In this document: positions 24,356 through 34,316 of the stretch, one piece after another
Position numbering within the stretch: the first letter of the stretch is position 1
How the letters are laid out: every line of letters starts with the position of its first letter
Origin: Caldilineaceae bacterium
GTDB taxonomy: Bacteria; Chloroflexota; Anaerolineae; Caldilineales; Caldilineaceae
Direction: 5' to 3'
Assembly (NCBI GenBank): GCA_020846635.1
Contig: JADLDO010000028.1
Coordinates: 992,001-1,056,000 of the forward strand
DNA length: 64,000 nucleotides
The notes under the pieces: model-generated
What the model saw: only the letters and a program-made list of their open reading frames with translations
The model's database searches: none
Told to the model about the DNA's origin: nothing
Made by a program: the position numbers and the translations under genes

Positions 24356-27300
24356 ATGCCATCGACTCGGACTTCTGCCAATCAAATTCGGCACAACCTT
24401 CCCACAGCGCAGACAAGCTTTATCGGTTGTGAACCCGCCATCGCCACCATCAAGGAACTGCTGACCACGACGCGCGTGCTGACGTTGACGGGGAGCGGGG
24501 GCAGCGGCAAGACGCGGCTGGCGCTCTCTGTGGCGCATGAGACGCTTGGAGATTATCCCGGCGGTGTCGGCTGGGTAGACCTCGCTCCCCTGGCAGACCC
24601 AGCGCTTGTCCCCCAGACGGTGGCGGATGCGCTGCATCTGCGCGAACAGCCCAACCACTCCTTTGTCGAACTTCTTGCAGACCATTTGTGCGACCACAAA
24701 ACACTGCTTGTGCTGGACAACTGCGAGCATCTGCGCGCCGCCTGTGCTGAACTGCTCACTGCGCTCCTGCAAGCCGGGACATTGGGCCATGTGCTTGCCA
24801 CCAGTCGCGAGCCCCTCTCTGTGGCGGGTGAGCAGCTTTGGCCTGTGCCCATGTTGAGCTTGCCCGCGGCCAACGGCTCCCATGCCGCCTCACCGGCGCG
24901 GCTGGCGCAATTGCGCCAATCTGAAGCTGTGCGTCTCTTTGATGAGCGCGCCCGCTCTGTCGCGCCTTCCTTCACGCTGAACGCACAAAATGCCGAAGCG
25001 GTCGCGCAAATCTGCCGGCGGCTGGACGGCATGCCCCTTGCCATCGAGTTGGCTGCGGCGCGCGTGAATGTGTTGGTTCCAAAGCAGATCGTCGAGCGGC
25101 TGGATAACAGCGTGCATCTGCTCACGCGCGGCGTACACACCGACCAATCACGCCACCAAACCTTACGTGCCGCCCTGGACTGGAGCTTTGACCTTCTTGC
25201 TTCCACAGAGCAGATCTTCTTCACGCGCATGGCTGTTTTTGCCGGGACTTTTGGCGTCGATGCGTTGGAGACAATCTGCGCCGGTGAGGGGCTTGAGCGT
25301 GCCGAACTGCTGGATCTGCTGGCGAACCTGGTTGAGAAATCGCTGGTTCTGGCTGCGGCACACGCCACAGAGCATTATCAGGAGATGCGCTATCGCCTCT
25401 TGGTTCCTGTGCGCCACTATGCCGCCGAACGGCTGGCCGCGGCGGGGGAAGAGCCGCGCTGGCGCGCGCGCCATGCCGCCTGGTATCTGGCGTTGGCGCA
25501 GCGTGCCGAACCGGAGCTGGAAGGCCCGCATCAAGCGGTGTGGCTCGAACGACTGGAAAGCGAACATGACGATCTGCGTGCGGCCCTGGCCTGGTATGCT
25601 GCGGCTCCAGACGGCAGCGAACCGGGGCTGCTCCTTTGCAGTGCCATCGGCCTTTTTTGGTGCATCCGCAGCTACCTCAGCGAAGGTCAGCGCTGGCTAG
25701 AGACCTTCATGCGTCAAGTTGACGCCCATGCCGCGCCACAGGCACAGGTCAAAGCCCACACCTTCCTCGCGCGCATTGCAACGCTGCAAAGTAACTTTCC
25801 CGCAGCCCGCGCCCATTATGAGCGCGGGCTGGCACTGGCGCGCCAAATTGAGTATGACGAAGGGGTTGAGACGTCGATGATCGGGCTTGGCGTCACCCTT
25901 TGGGAACTGGGCGATTTTCAACAGGCGCGCGCCCATCTGGAAGAAGCCATGCGCTACAGCCGCTCTGTGCAGCATGAGCAGTCGCTCGCGCGCGCGCTCA
26001 ACAACCTGGGGTTGGTCTGCATGCACCAGGGAGATAGCAACGCCGCGCGTCTCTATCTTGAGGAATGTCTGGAGATCAACCAGCGGCTGGGGCACAAAAC
26101 CGGTATTGCCACCGCGCTTTTTAATTTGGCCTTGCTGGCGGCGCATAGTGGGGACTTTACACATGCGCGCATCCTCTACCAAGACGCGCTGGTCATCGAC
26201 CGTGAATTGGGCAACCGTTCCACGATGGCCGATGTTATGAATAATCTGGGGGCGATTGCTGTCTCGCTGGGTGAATTTGCTGTGGCAACGGGCTATTTCC
26301 AGGAGGCCGAGCAGCTCTATCGGGAGCTAGGCGCTACCGGTGACACGGCCTATACCGGTACGGGTCTTGGCGATGTTGCCTTCTACAGCGGCGAATACCG
26401 CGCGGCGCGTGAGCGCTATCAGGAAGCCCTTTCCCTCTTTCGCGAAGCAAGCAACCAACGGCTGATCGCCAGGGTGCTGGGCCAGTTGGGGCGCATCGAA
26501 TGTCGCCAGGGCAATTTGGCGGTGGCTGCCACGCTCTGTGCGGAGGGGCTCACGCTGCGTGCGAAAATGGGCCACAAAGCGGGCATGGTCTTTATTCTTG
26601 ACCAGGGCTTTGTCGAAGTGGCACTGGCCGCGGGCCAACCGCTGATCTCGGCAAGAATTCTGGGGGCTATTGACCGCGCGCGCCAGGAACTCAGCCGCCC
26701 GCGCGATCCGGTTGAAACGCGCCAACTTGAGCCCTTGCTGGCGCAAATGCAAGCGCAACTGGGCGATGCTGGCTTCAAAGCCGCCTGGGCCGAAGGGGAA
26801 GCCATGAGCCTGGAGGAAATGACAGCCTATGCGCTCGACAACCTCTCGGCGGCGACGGTGGTGGAGGCGCGGCCAGAGTTGCGCGTCTATGCGTTGGGCC
26901 AAGCACGCGTCTATCGCGGCGACCATCTCCTCACCTCGGCGGATTGGACCTATGCCAAAGCGCGCGAGTTGCTCTTTTATCTGCTTTGCCGGCCCAACGC
27001 CACGCGTGAGCAAATTGGTCTGGAGTTCTGGCCCGATGCCTCTGCCGAACAGGTACGCAAACGCTTCAGCGCGGCTCTTTCCCATGCCCGCAAAGCCTTA
27101 GGTCGCCAATCGGAGTGGATCACCCTCCAGGATGGACACTATCGCATTGCACCGGAACGCGCCTATTGGTTCGATGTTGAGGTCTTTGAATCCAAACTGC
27201 AGGCGGCGAAGATCCTCCTGCACAGTGGCAAACCGCGCCAACAGGCTGTGCCACTCTTGGAGGAGGCGATCAACCTCTATCGGGGTGATTTTGTCGAGGA

Positions 27301-27625
27301 ATTTCTCGAAGGGGAATGGTACCAGTCACGGCGCGCCACGTTGCAGCGCGCCTATCTGGAGGCCCTGCTGACGCTGGGAGGACTCCACGCCGAGGCGGGG
27401 CGGACGACACAAGCCATTGCCGTCTATCAGCAGGCGCTTGCCAAAGATGCCTATTGCGAAGAAGCGCACCACGAACTGATTCGCGCCTATGCGCGGCTCA
27501 ACAAACGCAGCCAAGCGCTGCGCCAATATGAGACGCTTACTGCGACCTTAGCCGAATTGAACGTCACGCCCGCGGCAGAAACCCAACGGCTCATCGAACG
27601 TTTGCGGCTCGGCGACCCACTTTAG
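24356..27625 (+). CDS. Giant regulator: NB-ARC ATPase, TPR repeats and C-terminal BTAD DNA-binding module
   Basis: A 1089-residue cytoplasmic regulator. The NTPase has P-loop GSGGSGKT (46-53), Walker B 'TLLVLDNCEHL' and 'VLATSREPLS'. After the helical NB-ARC tail, TPR-like repeats run from ~460 to ~760 ('ALNNLGLVCMHQGDSNAARLY', broken here, is typical). From ~840 there is a winged-helix region ('YAKARELLFYLLCRPNATRE', 'SAALSHARKALG') and then a BTAD helical domain ending at ~1085 with 'EAHHELIRAYARLNKRSQAL'. In Streptomyces AfsR the DNA-binding/BTAD part is N-terminal; here the order is inverted. The expected role is ligand- or ATP-gated activation of transcription. Direct repeats upstream may be its targets. 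Confidence 0.9.
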   Translation: MPSTRTSANQIRHNLPTAQTSFIGCEPAIATIKELLTTTRVLTLTGSGGSGKTRLALSVAHETLGDYPGGVGWVDLAPLADPALVPQTVADALHLREQPNHSFVELLADHLCDHKTLLVLDNCEHLRAACAELLTALLQAGTLGHVLATSREPLSVAGEQLWPVPMLSLPAANGSHAASPARLAQLRQSEAVRLFDERARSVAPSFTLNAQNAEAVAQICRRLDGMPLAIELAAARVNVLVPKQIVERLDNSVHLLTRGVHTDQSRHQTLRAALDWSFDLLASTEQIFFTRMAVFAGTFGVDALETICAGEGLERAELLDLLANLVEKSLVLAAAHATEHYQEMRYRLLVPVRHYAAERLAAAGEEPRWRARHAAWYLALAQRAEPELEGPHQAVWLERLESEHDDLRAALAWYAAAPDGSEPGLLLCSAIGLFWCIRSYLSEGQRWLETFMRQVDAHAAPQAQVKAHTFLARIATLQSNFPAARAHYERGLALARQIEYDEGVETSMIGLGVTLWELGDFQQARAHLEEAMRYSRSVQHEQSLARALNNLGLVCMHQGDSNAARLYLEECLEINQRLGHKTGIATALFNLALLAAHSGDFTHARILYQDALVIDRELGNRSTMADVMNNLGAIAVSLGEFAVATGYFQEAEQLYRELGATGDTAYTGTGLGDVAFYSGEYRAARERYQEALSLFREASNQRLIARVLGQLGRIECRQGNLAVAATLCAEGLTLRAKMGHKAGMVFILDQGFVEVALAAGQPLISARILGAIDRARQELSRPRDPVETRQLEPLLAQMQAQLGDAGFKAAWAEGEAMSLEEMTAYALDNLSAATVVEARPELRVYALGQARVYRGDHLLTSADWTYAKARELLFYLLCRPNATREQIGLEFWPDASAEQVRKRFSAALSHARKALGRQSEWITLQDGHYRIAPERAYWFDVEVFESKLQAAKILLHSGKPRQQAVPLLEEAINLYRGDFVEEFLEGEWYQSRRATLQRAYLEALLTLGGLHAEAGRTTQAIAVYQQALAKDAYCEEAHHELIRAYARLNKRSQALRQYETLTATLAELNVTPAAETQRLIERLRLGDPL

Positions 27626-27745
27626 ACATTTTTTAGACGCTCCATGTTAGGTTGTAGCCCGACGGACGAATGGCTCAAAGCAGCCATATTTGGTTTCCTG
27701 CACCTCCTGTACAACAGAGTATGTAGAGCAGACAAGGAGCAATCT

Positions 27746-30700
27746 ATGTTGCAAGCATTTCCCCGGTCGACCACCTGGCTACTCAGCCTGCTGGGAGTCA
27801 TGGTCTTGTTGCTTACCCCGGCAATGAAGGAATCAGCACAAGCCGCAGCGGATGATACACCTGTGCAAATCGTCAACGATTCTGACATTGTGGCATGGGA
27901 CGTGGGCGCGGGTCTGATTTATTGGTCAAACTTCTGCAATGAGGAATTTGAGACAACTGCCGAACTAAATCGTAGACCTGTCAGCGGCAACACGCAACGA
28001 ACCCTGAAGTCGATTAACACGGAGGATGACCCTGACGAATCCTGCCTCACCTTCCAAAATCTGTTGAGTTCCGGCGACGGTCTCTTTTACTACGAGGGCA
28101 GCGTCACCGGAGGGCGTATCCTGCGGATGCCTTTGGGCGAGCCCTCTGAAGACTATATCTTTGTGCCTGAGGAGGTGAAAGTACTCGCCAACAGCAGCCA
28201 AGCTCCCGCTACAGACTTTGTGGAGGCAGGCGACTATCTCTACTGGGGTGCCTTTGGCAGCAATGCGATCTTACGCACACTGAAGGATGGCAGCGGTGAG
28301 GTCGAGACAGTCACGGCGACAGAGGGCTTGCCGTCGGACGTATTAATTGCTGGAACCACGCTCTTTTGGACAGATAGCGAAGGCGTATGGAGCGTTGAGA
28401 CGACCTGCACACCGCTGCCCTGCGCCGGGGGAAAACAGTACGAGAACGTCGGCTCCAGCACCCGTGTTTCTAAGTTGCTCTACCAGCCTATCGACAATTC
28501 GGGCTTCCTCAATGACGGTTTCCGTATCTACTGGGTGGAGCTAACTGGAAACGCACCGAATCTCTCCTATAAGATTCGCTACCGCTTCTGTAGCACAGGC
28601 ATTGTGGCGTTTGATTGCTACATGGAGTGGGCTCCGGTCGATCCTGGGGAACCGCAGCCGCTCCCCGACCCGTCCACTATTTTTTATGAGGCCACGATCA
28701 ATTGGGGGATTGGCACGCCAGTTCTGGCTGATGGCAATCTCTTTTGGACAGAGTCGGAAAACGTGCCGAATACGACGACCGGCGAAGTGCGGCGCAAGGC
28801 TTACAATGATACATCAGCGGGGGCCTCTTCCATCGCCACCGCCCAATCTGGTCTTCACTCTCGGCTCTTTGCCGCCAACAATACGCTCTTCTTTGCGCGC
28901 AGCGGCATGGGCATCTTCACGCTGCCCCTCAATGCCGCCCCGATCATGCGCGACTTCAACCTTGAAGCGATGGAAGTGACACAGGGGATTCAGAACCTTG
29001 CCAACAATGTGCCGCTGGTTGCCGAGAAAGCGACCTATGTGCGCGCCTATGCCAAGCAAGTCTCTGGTCCCAACACGCCCAATGTCGAAGCCTGGCTGGT
29101 CGGCACGATCAACGATCTGCCGCTGCCAGGTTCGCCCCTAAAGCCGATCAACGGCGTGCGCGCCCTCACCACGGGAGCCGCCTATGACCGCGCCAGGCTC
29201 AACGATGGCTGGTACTTCCTGCTGCCGGAAAGCTGGACGAAGGCAGGAAACATTAAAATGCAGGTCGTTGTCGATCCACGCCATTTACACACTGACCCCA
29301 ATCTCGGCAACAACCAAGTGCCCGCGACGCTCACGACCTTCACCTTTCAGAAGCAGCCGCCTGTCTGTGTGATGACCGTCCCTGTACGCACGCACACGCC
29401 ACGACCTTCGACGACCGATCCCAATTTCTGGACAATGGTCAGCCATTTTGACCGGCGCTGGCCTGTTCCCGAAACCTGGATCTTCCGTGACACCGATCCT
29501 GTGGAAGAATTAGAGTTCTGCTCATGGCATGGAATCCCCTATCCCTGTTATGGCCCCTATGAGCTTTCCGATGGATGGGGCCTCACCAATGGGATTCCCG
29601 ACCGTGACAAGGTGATCGCCTCACTGTGGACGCGAGCGCAGCTCTCCTTCAATCCCGACGCCTGCGATGATATTGACGCGCCCGTACACTTTATGGGCAT
29701 GGTTCACCCTGACGCCGACAATGGCGGCGCAGCGGGCTATGCCAGCACAGTGAGCAAACAGTCATGGGTACAACTGCCTGGTCATGCGCCCATCACCCCG
29801 TACTGGAATATGCGGGAAGGGAGTACGATGGCGCAGGAGTTGGCGCACAACCACGGGCGCAAACACATCAACTGCAACAACCCTGACAATATCGACACAG
29901 GCTTCCCCTATGCCAATCCCTGCCACATCGCGCCTGTTGGGCCAGATAGCTACTATGGCTTCGATCCGGTCACACTGCAGCCGATTCGCCCAGATCAAGC
30001 CTCGGATTTCATGACCTATGGCGGCTCGCGATGGGTGAGCGACTATACCTGGAAGGCGCTGCTCAATAAATTCGCCACAACCAGTGCCGCCTCTGTTGCC
30101 CCCGCCGCTGCGGATCAAGGGGACAGCGTCTTTGTCAGCGGCTTAGTGGATGCCGAAAACAACCGCGGCGAGATCACAATCGTGTTGAACCTTCCTACAA
30201 ATTCGCTGCCACCGAGCACGCGCCAACTGATGAGCGTGCAGGTCGCCGCTATTCAGCATGACGACGTACCCCATGCCGATTTCAAACTGCGCCTGCTCGA
30301 CTCGCAAGGGACCGTGATACACGAACAACCGCTGACATTGACCCCACTCGACGATCACAGCGACGAAAGCCACAACGCGCTCTTTAGCACGCTCTTCCCG
30401 AAGCCGGCACAACAAGTCGCCACCATTCAACTCCTGGCTGACAACAGCGTGATCGACACCATCACCGCGGGCGTCAGTGTGCCGCAAGTCACGATCCAGC
30501 AGCCCACCAATGGCGCGATGATTGAGAACAGCCTCACCATTCAATGGACAGCCAGCGATGCTGACGAGGCAGATAAGCTGCTCTTCACGGTGCAATATAG
30601 CCACGATGGTGGCACAAGCTGGCATACGCTGGCGATCAATCTGCCCAGCACGCCCGATCCCGTCAACACGCTCACCCTGGATGACCTCGGTTCCTTGCAA

Positions 30701-32191
30701 GGCAGCGAGACGGGCGCGGCGCGCATCCGCGTGCTGGCGAGTGACGGCTACAACACTGCCATCGCTACTTCGCAGCCCTTCACCGTCAAGAATCGACCGC
30801 CTGAGCCGGTGATCATCGTCCCTATCAGCGGGCAGACCCTAGTGGGTGGCGAGGTCGTTCTCCTGCAAGGCAGCGGCATGGACGCCGAAGATGGCGGGCT
30901 GGGTGAAGGTGCGTTGCAGTGGCAGGTGGATGGCGTGAGCGCGGGCAGTGGTTCTATTGCCAGCGTCGATGGCCTGGCTTCGGGCGCGCATACGGCTGCG
31001 CTTTCGGCAACCGATTCAAACAGCCAGACCGTGACCACGTCCGTTACCTTCAACCTGGCCCCCTTGTCCATCCCGCTTGGGGCCGCGCCGGTGATGGATG
31101 GCGTCTGCAACGATGCCGGTTATACCGCAGCCGTCACGCTGCAACTCAAGCCCTACGGAGACGCGACACCTCAGGCTACTGTGCAACTCATGCGTACTGC
31201 TGACGATTTGTGGGTCTGCTTCTCGAACCTGAAACCAGGGACGGACGCTCCCGGAGGCTATGCGGGGTTGCGCGCCGACATTAACAACAGCCGCGATCCG
31301 TTGGCGCAGGCGTCTGATGCAGGCTTCTTTGTCGCTAAGGATGGTTCTGTCTTTACCAGGGCAGGCAATGGAGCCGGGAATCTCGTCGCACCCGGCCCAG
31401 GCGGGCTACAGGGTCAAGTGACCACCGATGCCAACGGCTGGAACGCCGAACTGCGTATTGAGAAGGCGGCGCTTGGTGGCTGGAACCATCTGGTGAGCTT
31501 GGCACTGGGGCATCACTCTGTCAGCGCCGATGACGATGATTACGCCTGGCCCTATGCCGCGGCGTGGGGCAAGCCCAATAGCTGGTCACCCGCCGCGCTG
31601 GGCATCCAGCCATTGATCACGAGCATCGACCCTGCCACCGCGCCCATGCTCGCTGCCTCCTTCACCCTGACGGTGGAAGGCAGCAGCCTGGTCAGCGGCA
31701 CGCAGGTATTGTGGAACGGAACGCCACTGGCGACCACCTTTGGCAATAGCGAACAGCTCACCGCACAGGTTCCGGCTGCGAACCTGACAGCCGCGGCGGT
31801 CGTGACCATCACAACCCGCTCGTCTGCGCCGGACAGCTTTGTCTCCAACGGGCTGCCGTTCGTGGTGGAAGCGCTGCCGCCGGTGATCACAGGCTTCTCT
31901 CCCGCCAACGCCACTGCCGGCGACCCGGCGATGACGCTGACCATCAATGGCAGCAACTTTGGCCCCAACGCCAAAGTATTGTGGAATGGCGTGGAATTGG
32001 CAACACAATTTGTCAACGCCACCCAGCTCACCGCGCAGGTCGCGGCGACGCTGCTTGAGCGTGGACAGATCGTTGGCATTACTGTGAGCAACCCAACGCC
32101 AGGTGTGCAGATCTCGTCTGTTGTCAACTTCAATGTGCAGGACCCTGAAGCGCCCAATCAGAAGAATTACATGCCGGGGCTTTTCAAGTAG
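27746..32191 (+). CDS. Large secreted metzincin-like protein with altered zinc motif and TIG domains
   Basis: The ATG at 27746 (AAGGAG ahead, signal peptide following) gives 1481 residues. A beta-propeller-like N-terminal region lies at ~40-400. A metzincin-like region has 'TMAQELAHNHGRKHINC': the consensus HExxHxxGxxH is met except that the first His is Gln697, with Glu698, His701 and His707 kept. A Met-turn-like 'SDFMTYGGSRWVSDYT' follows. Next are Ig/fibronectin-like domains, a DOMON/CBM9-like domain ('APVMDGVCNDAGYTAAVT') and two IPT/TIG domains. The tail ends NYMPGLFK. With one ligand lost it may be an inactive binding protein or use Gln in its place. It follows the giant regulator by 120 bases and may be its target. 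Confidence 0.8.
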   Translation: MLQAFPRSTTWLLSLLGVMVLLLTPAMKESAQAAADDTPVQIVNDSDIVAWDVGAGLIYWSNFCNEEFETTAELNRRPVSGNTQRTLKSINTEDDPDESCLTFQNLLSSGDGLFYYEGSVTGGRILRMPLGEPSEDYIFVPEEVKVLANSSQAPATDFVEAGDYLYWGAFGSNAILRTLKDGSGEVETVTATEGLPSDVLIAGTTLFWTDSEGVWSVETTCTPLPCAGGKQYENVGSSTRVSKLLYQPIDNSGFLNDGFRIYWVELTGNAPNLSYKIRYRFCSTGIVAFDCYMEWAPVDPGEPQPLPDPSTIFYEATINWGIGTPVLADGNLFWTESENVPNTTTGEVRRKAYNDTSAGASSIATAQSGLHSRLFAANNTLFFARSGMGIFTLPLNAAPIMRDFNLEAMEVTQGIQNLANNVPLVAEKATYVRAYAKQVSGPNTPNVEAWLVGTINDLPLPGSPLKPINGVRALTTGAAYDRARLNDGWYFLLPESWTKAGNIKMQVVVDPRHLHTDPNLGNNQVPATLTTFTFQKQPPVCVMTVPVRTHTPRPSTTDPNFWTMVSHFDRRWPVPETWIFRDTDPVEELEFCSWHGIPYPCYGPYELSDGWGLTNGIPDRDKVIASLWTRAQLSFNPDACDDIDAPVHFMGMVHPDADNGGAAGYASTVSKQSWVQLPGHAPITPYWNMREGSTMAQELAHNHGRKHINCNNPDNIDTGFPYANPCHIAPVGPDSYYGFDPVTLQPIRPDQASDFMTYGGSRWVSDYTWKALLNKFATTSAASVAPAAADQGDSVFVSGLVDAENNRGEITIVLNLPTNSLPPSTRQLMSVQVAAIQHDDVPHADFKLRLLDSQGTVIHEQPLTLTPLDDHSDESHNALFSTLFPKPAQQVATIQLLADNSVIDTITAGVSVPQVTIQQPTNGAMIENSLTIQWTASDADEADKLLFTVQYSHDGGTSWHTLAINLPSTPDPVNTLTLDDLGSLQGSETGAARIRVLASDGYNTAIATSQPFTVKNRPPEPVIIVPISGQTLVGGEVVLLQGSGMDAEDGGLGEGALQWQVDGVSAGSGSIASVDGLASGAHTAALSATDSNSQTVTTSVTFNLAPLSIPLGAAPVMDGVCNDAGYTAAVTLQLKPYGDATPQATVQLMRTADDLWVCFSNLKPGTDAPGGYAGLRADINNSRDPLAQASDAGFFVAKDGSVFTRAGNGAGNLVAPGPGGLQGQVTTDANGWNAELRIEKAALGGWNHLVSLALGHHSVSADDDDYAWPYAAAWGKPNSWSPAALGIQPLITSIDPATAPMLAASFTLTVEGSSLVSGTQVLWNGTPLATTFGNSEQLTAQVPAANLTAAAVVTITTRSSAPDSFVSNGLPFVVEALPPVITGFSPANATAGDPAMTLTINGSNFGPNAKVLWNGVELATQFVNATQLTAQVAATLLERGQIVGITVSNPTPGVQISSVVNFNVQDPEAPNQKNYMPGLFK

Positions 32192-32237
32192 CTATGGACA
32201 AGTAACTATGAGGTAGCAGCACTTCGCGTGCTTTGCA

Positions 32238-32277
32238 ACCAGGGGCAACCACATAGACTGTGGTTGCCCCTGGTTTT
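32238..32277 (+). terminator. Rho-independent terminator
   Basis: Arms ACCAGGGGCAACCAC (32238-32252) and GTGGTTGCCCCTGGT (32260-32274) flank a 7-base loop, and four Ts (32274-32277) follow or overlap the stem end. It lies 47 bases after the stop of the metzincin-like gene. It is almost identical to the hairpin at 34235. Confidence 0.88.
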
Positions 32278-32344
32278 GTATTGTCTTTCCGCAGTCCATC
32301 ATCTCAAATCGTTGCCAAGCGCATCCTGGTTTGAGCGTGTTCGC

Positions 32345-33985
32345 TCATCGTCGCTTGGACGACCCTGAGTGTCGTTTCTTTGTGGGCGCGTTCTGCATCA
32401 AGAGAGCCGGCGTTGCCCAGGGTTGGGCCGAGTAGTAGTTTTCTTGCAGGAGGTCAAAATCGGGATGATCTGGAAATGGATAGACCACAAGCTGCTGGTC
32501 CACATTGATGTGGAGCCGAGTGTAGAACATCGGGTGAATCACACACATATCGTTGCTATGTAACGGCAGGCGGTCTGTCAGGGCATACTCGAAGTCAGCC
32601 GCCACAATCTTGGCTGTCGAATCCAACGAGCGTACACGCCCCACAATGCCAAGCTCTGCAACGAGTTTGCGGAAGCTGTCTGGAGAGTATTCGCCGGGCG
32701 GCCATGCAGCCGTGGAACGCTTGGCGACCTTGTCCAGCTCCTTTCCCTCAAACATCATGGGCAGCGCCTGTAAGGCGTCCACGATGTCACTGAGCCGCGG
32801 GTAGATCAGTGCATACGAATTGAGAACCTCATTCGCCAGGTTTATCTCTGTCTCGCGCACAATCTGAATAATGGGGATCTTCCAGAAGTCTGGAAAGGCA
32901 TCATTCTTCAGCGCATAACGAGCGATCTGGTTGCACAGTACCACGAGTTGGCGAGGTCGCATCTGCGTGTGGCGCAGTATGTAGGGAAAGGTCTTCTCTT
33001 CTTTCGCCATGCCATTGATGAGCGTATGCCCAAAAAACGGCAGCCACATCTTGTCAACGACATTGTCAAAGTTGTTCCAATCCACGCTCGATACAGAGGA
33101 TGCCGAAGGATGGTTGTGCTCCTCCAGATAGCGGTAGAAGCGCCAGCAGATCAGGTGAATCAAGTCCCGCGGACGCCAGCGCAGATAGACAGGATTTCGA
33201 ATGTACTTGGTCGTGTTAGAGATGACCGATTCTTTGATGTGGGGAAAAATCTCCGCAGAGACGAAAACCTTCAGATGGATCCCTCTGCGCGCATAGGTCA
33301 CGTTAAACCAACTTGCGGCCTGGATCAGACTCGCAACAATGCCCATTAACCTGTCGTCATCTTTGTCGTATCTTTCAATTGTGTCGATCGCGACAATAAC
33401 AGGGCGGCGACTGGTAATTTCGAGCGCGCGTTTTTGACCCGCCGCAAAAGGGCCTGAGGCCAGAAACTGCTCAATTTCGTCTGCAACCGTACGATCTTGG
33501 TCATTGATAAACCGGCTGAGAAGATATTTGAGAATATCGGCAATCAGCTTTGCCGGTGAAGGGTTACGATCTTTAATGAGACTGGCAGCCCGGATGAGTG
33601 GATCTTCAGCCTGAAGGCTGTGGAAGATCAGGTTCCAAATGATGTAATTCCACAACTTCACAAGACGCTCAACGAGCAGGTCGTCGGAGGGATAGGTTGA
33701 TAGGTTCATCTTCCGAAATAGTTCATCGTAAATTTCAGGCTCATTGACATCAATACACCGAGCATTCTCAAGCACGTTCTGGAACTCCAGATACTTGGCG
33801 AGCGAGGTTTTCCCAGAGCCTCTACGTCCCACAATCAAGTAGGTGTCCTCATCGGTCACCTCCAGGTTGAAACGCGTCCGGTTGTAGTAAAAGTCTTGAT
33901 AATGCTCTTTGAGAACTTCCATCTCCGTTTCACAGGAAACCTCACCAAACGGATATTTGAAACCGTGTGACATGCCCGCGTCCAT
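32345..33985 (-). CDS. P-loop ATPase resembling the Sll1717 family
   Basis: The start at 33985 is preceded by AAAGGAA; the frame from 34015 adds ten residues without a site. The 546-residue soluble protein has P-loop GRRGSGKTS at 53-61 and a Walker B-like 'RPVIVAIDTIERYDKDDD'. The rest is helical, with 'RPRDLIHLICWRFYRYLEE' and 'RHTQMRPRQLVVLCNQIA', which resemble sensor-2 and arginine-finger regions of STAND/KAP-like NTPases. I associate this pattern with 'P-loop ATPase, Sll1717 family', often seen near defence genes. There is no fused effector domain. The next gene upstream on the minus strand is DUF3500, then a DNA methylase. Confidence 0.65.
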   Translation of the reverse strand: MDAGMSHGFKYPFGEVSCETEMEVLKEHYQDFYYNRTRFNLEVTDEDTYLIVGRRGSGKTSLAKYLEFQNVLENARCIDVNEPEIYDELFRKMNLSTYPSDDLLVERLVKLWNYIIWNLIFHSLQAEDPLIRAASLIKDRNPSPAKLIADILKYLLSRFINDQDRTVADEIEQFLASGPFAAGQKRALEITSRRPVIVAIDTIERYDKDDDRLMGIVASLIQAASWFNVTYARRGIHLKVFVSAEIFPHIKESVISNTTKYIRNPVYLRWRPRDLIHLICWRFYRYLEEHNHPSASSVSSVDWNNFDNVVDKMWLPFFGHTLINGMAKEEKTFPYILRHTQMRPRQLVVLCNQIARYALKNDAFPDFWKIPIIQIVRETEINLANEVLNSYALIYPRLSDIVDALQALPMMFEGKELDKVAKRSTAAWPPGEYSPDSFRKLVAELGIVGRVRSLDSTAKIVAADFEYALTDRLPLHSNDMCVIHPMFYTRLHINVDQQLVVYPFPDHPDFDLLQENYYSAQPWATPALLMQNAPTKKRHSGSSKRR

Positions 33986-34234
33986 GATCTTTCCTTTCGA
34001 GCAACAAGCCGGCACGACAAAGCGCAGAGGCGCGCTAGAGCTATGCGCTAACGAGATCGGGTCTCAGATGGAGTTTTCCTGGAGAAAAGCGTTTGCCGAG
34101 TGCGTAATCAGAGCAGTGAATACGGAACAGGCAGAAGTGCATACAACCATTCTGGAGCGGACTCTATCATAATCCGGTAATCGTGACAAGACACAATTTT
34201 GGGTCTAGATAAAGATTTCGATTGCTTGGGATGC

Positions 34235-34271
34235 ACCAGGGGCAATCACGCCATTTGTGATTGCCCCTGGG
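34235..34271. terminator. Hairpin terminator, twin of the one at 32238
   Basis: Arms ACCAGGGGCAATCAC (34235-34249) and GTGATTGCCCCTGGG (34257-34271) flank a 7-base loop. It lies 46 bases downstream of the DUF3500 stop (minus strand). Its stem matches the 32238 hairpin at all but two or three positions. Confidence 0.75.
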
Positions 34272-34316
34272 TTCTCATTTTCTGCGGTTTGTCTTGCTGC
34301 GATCAATGTCCTGGCT

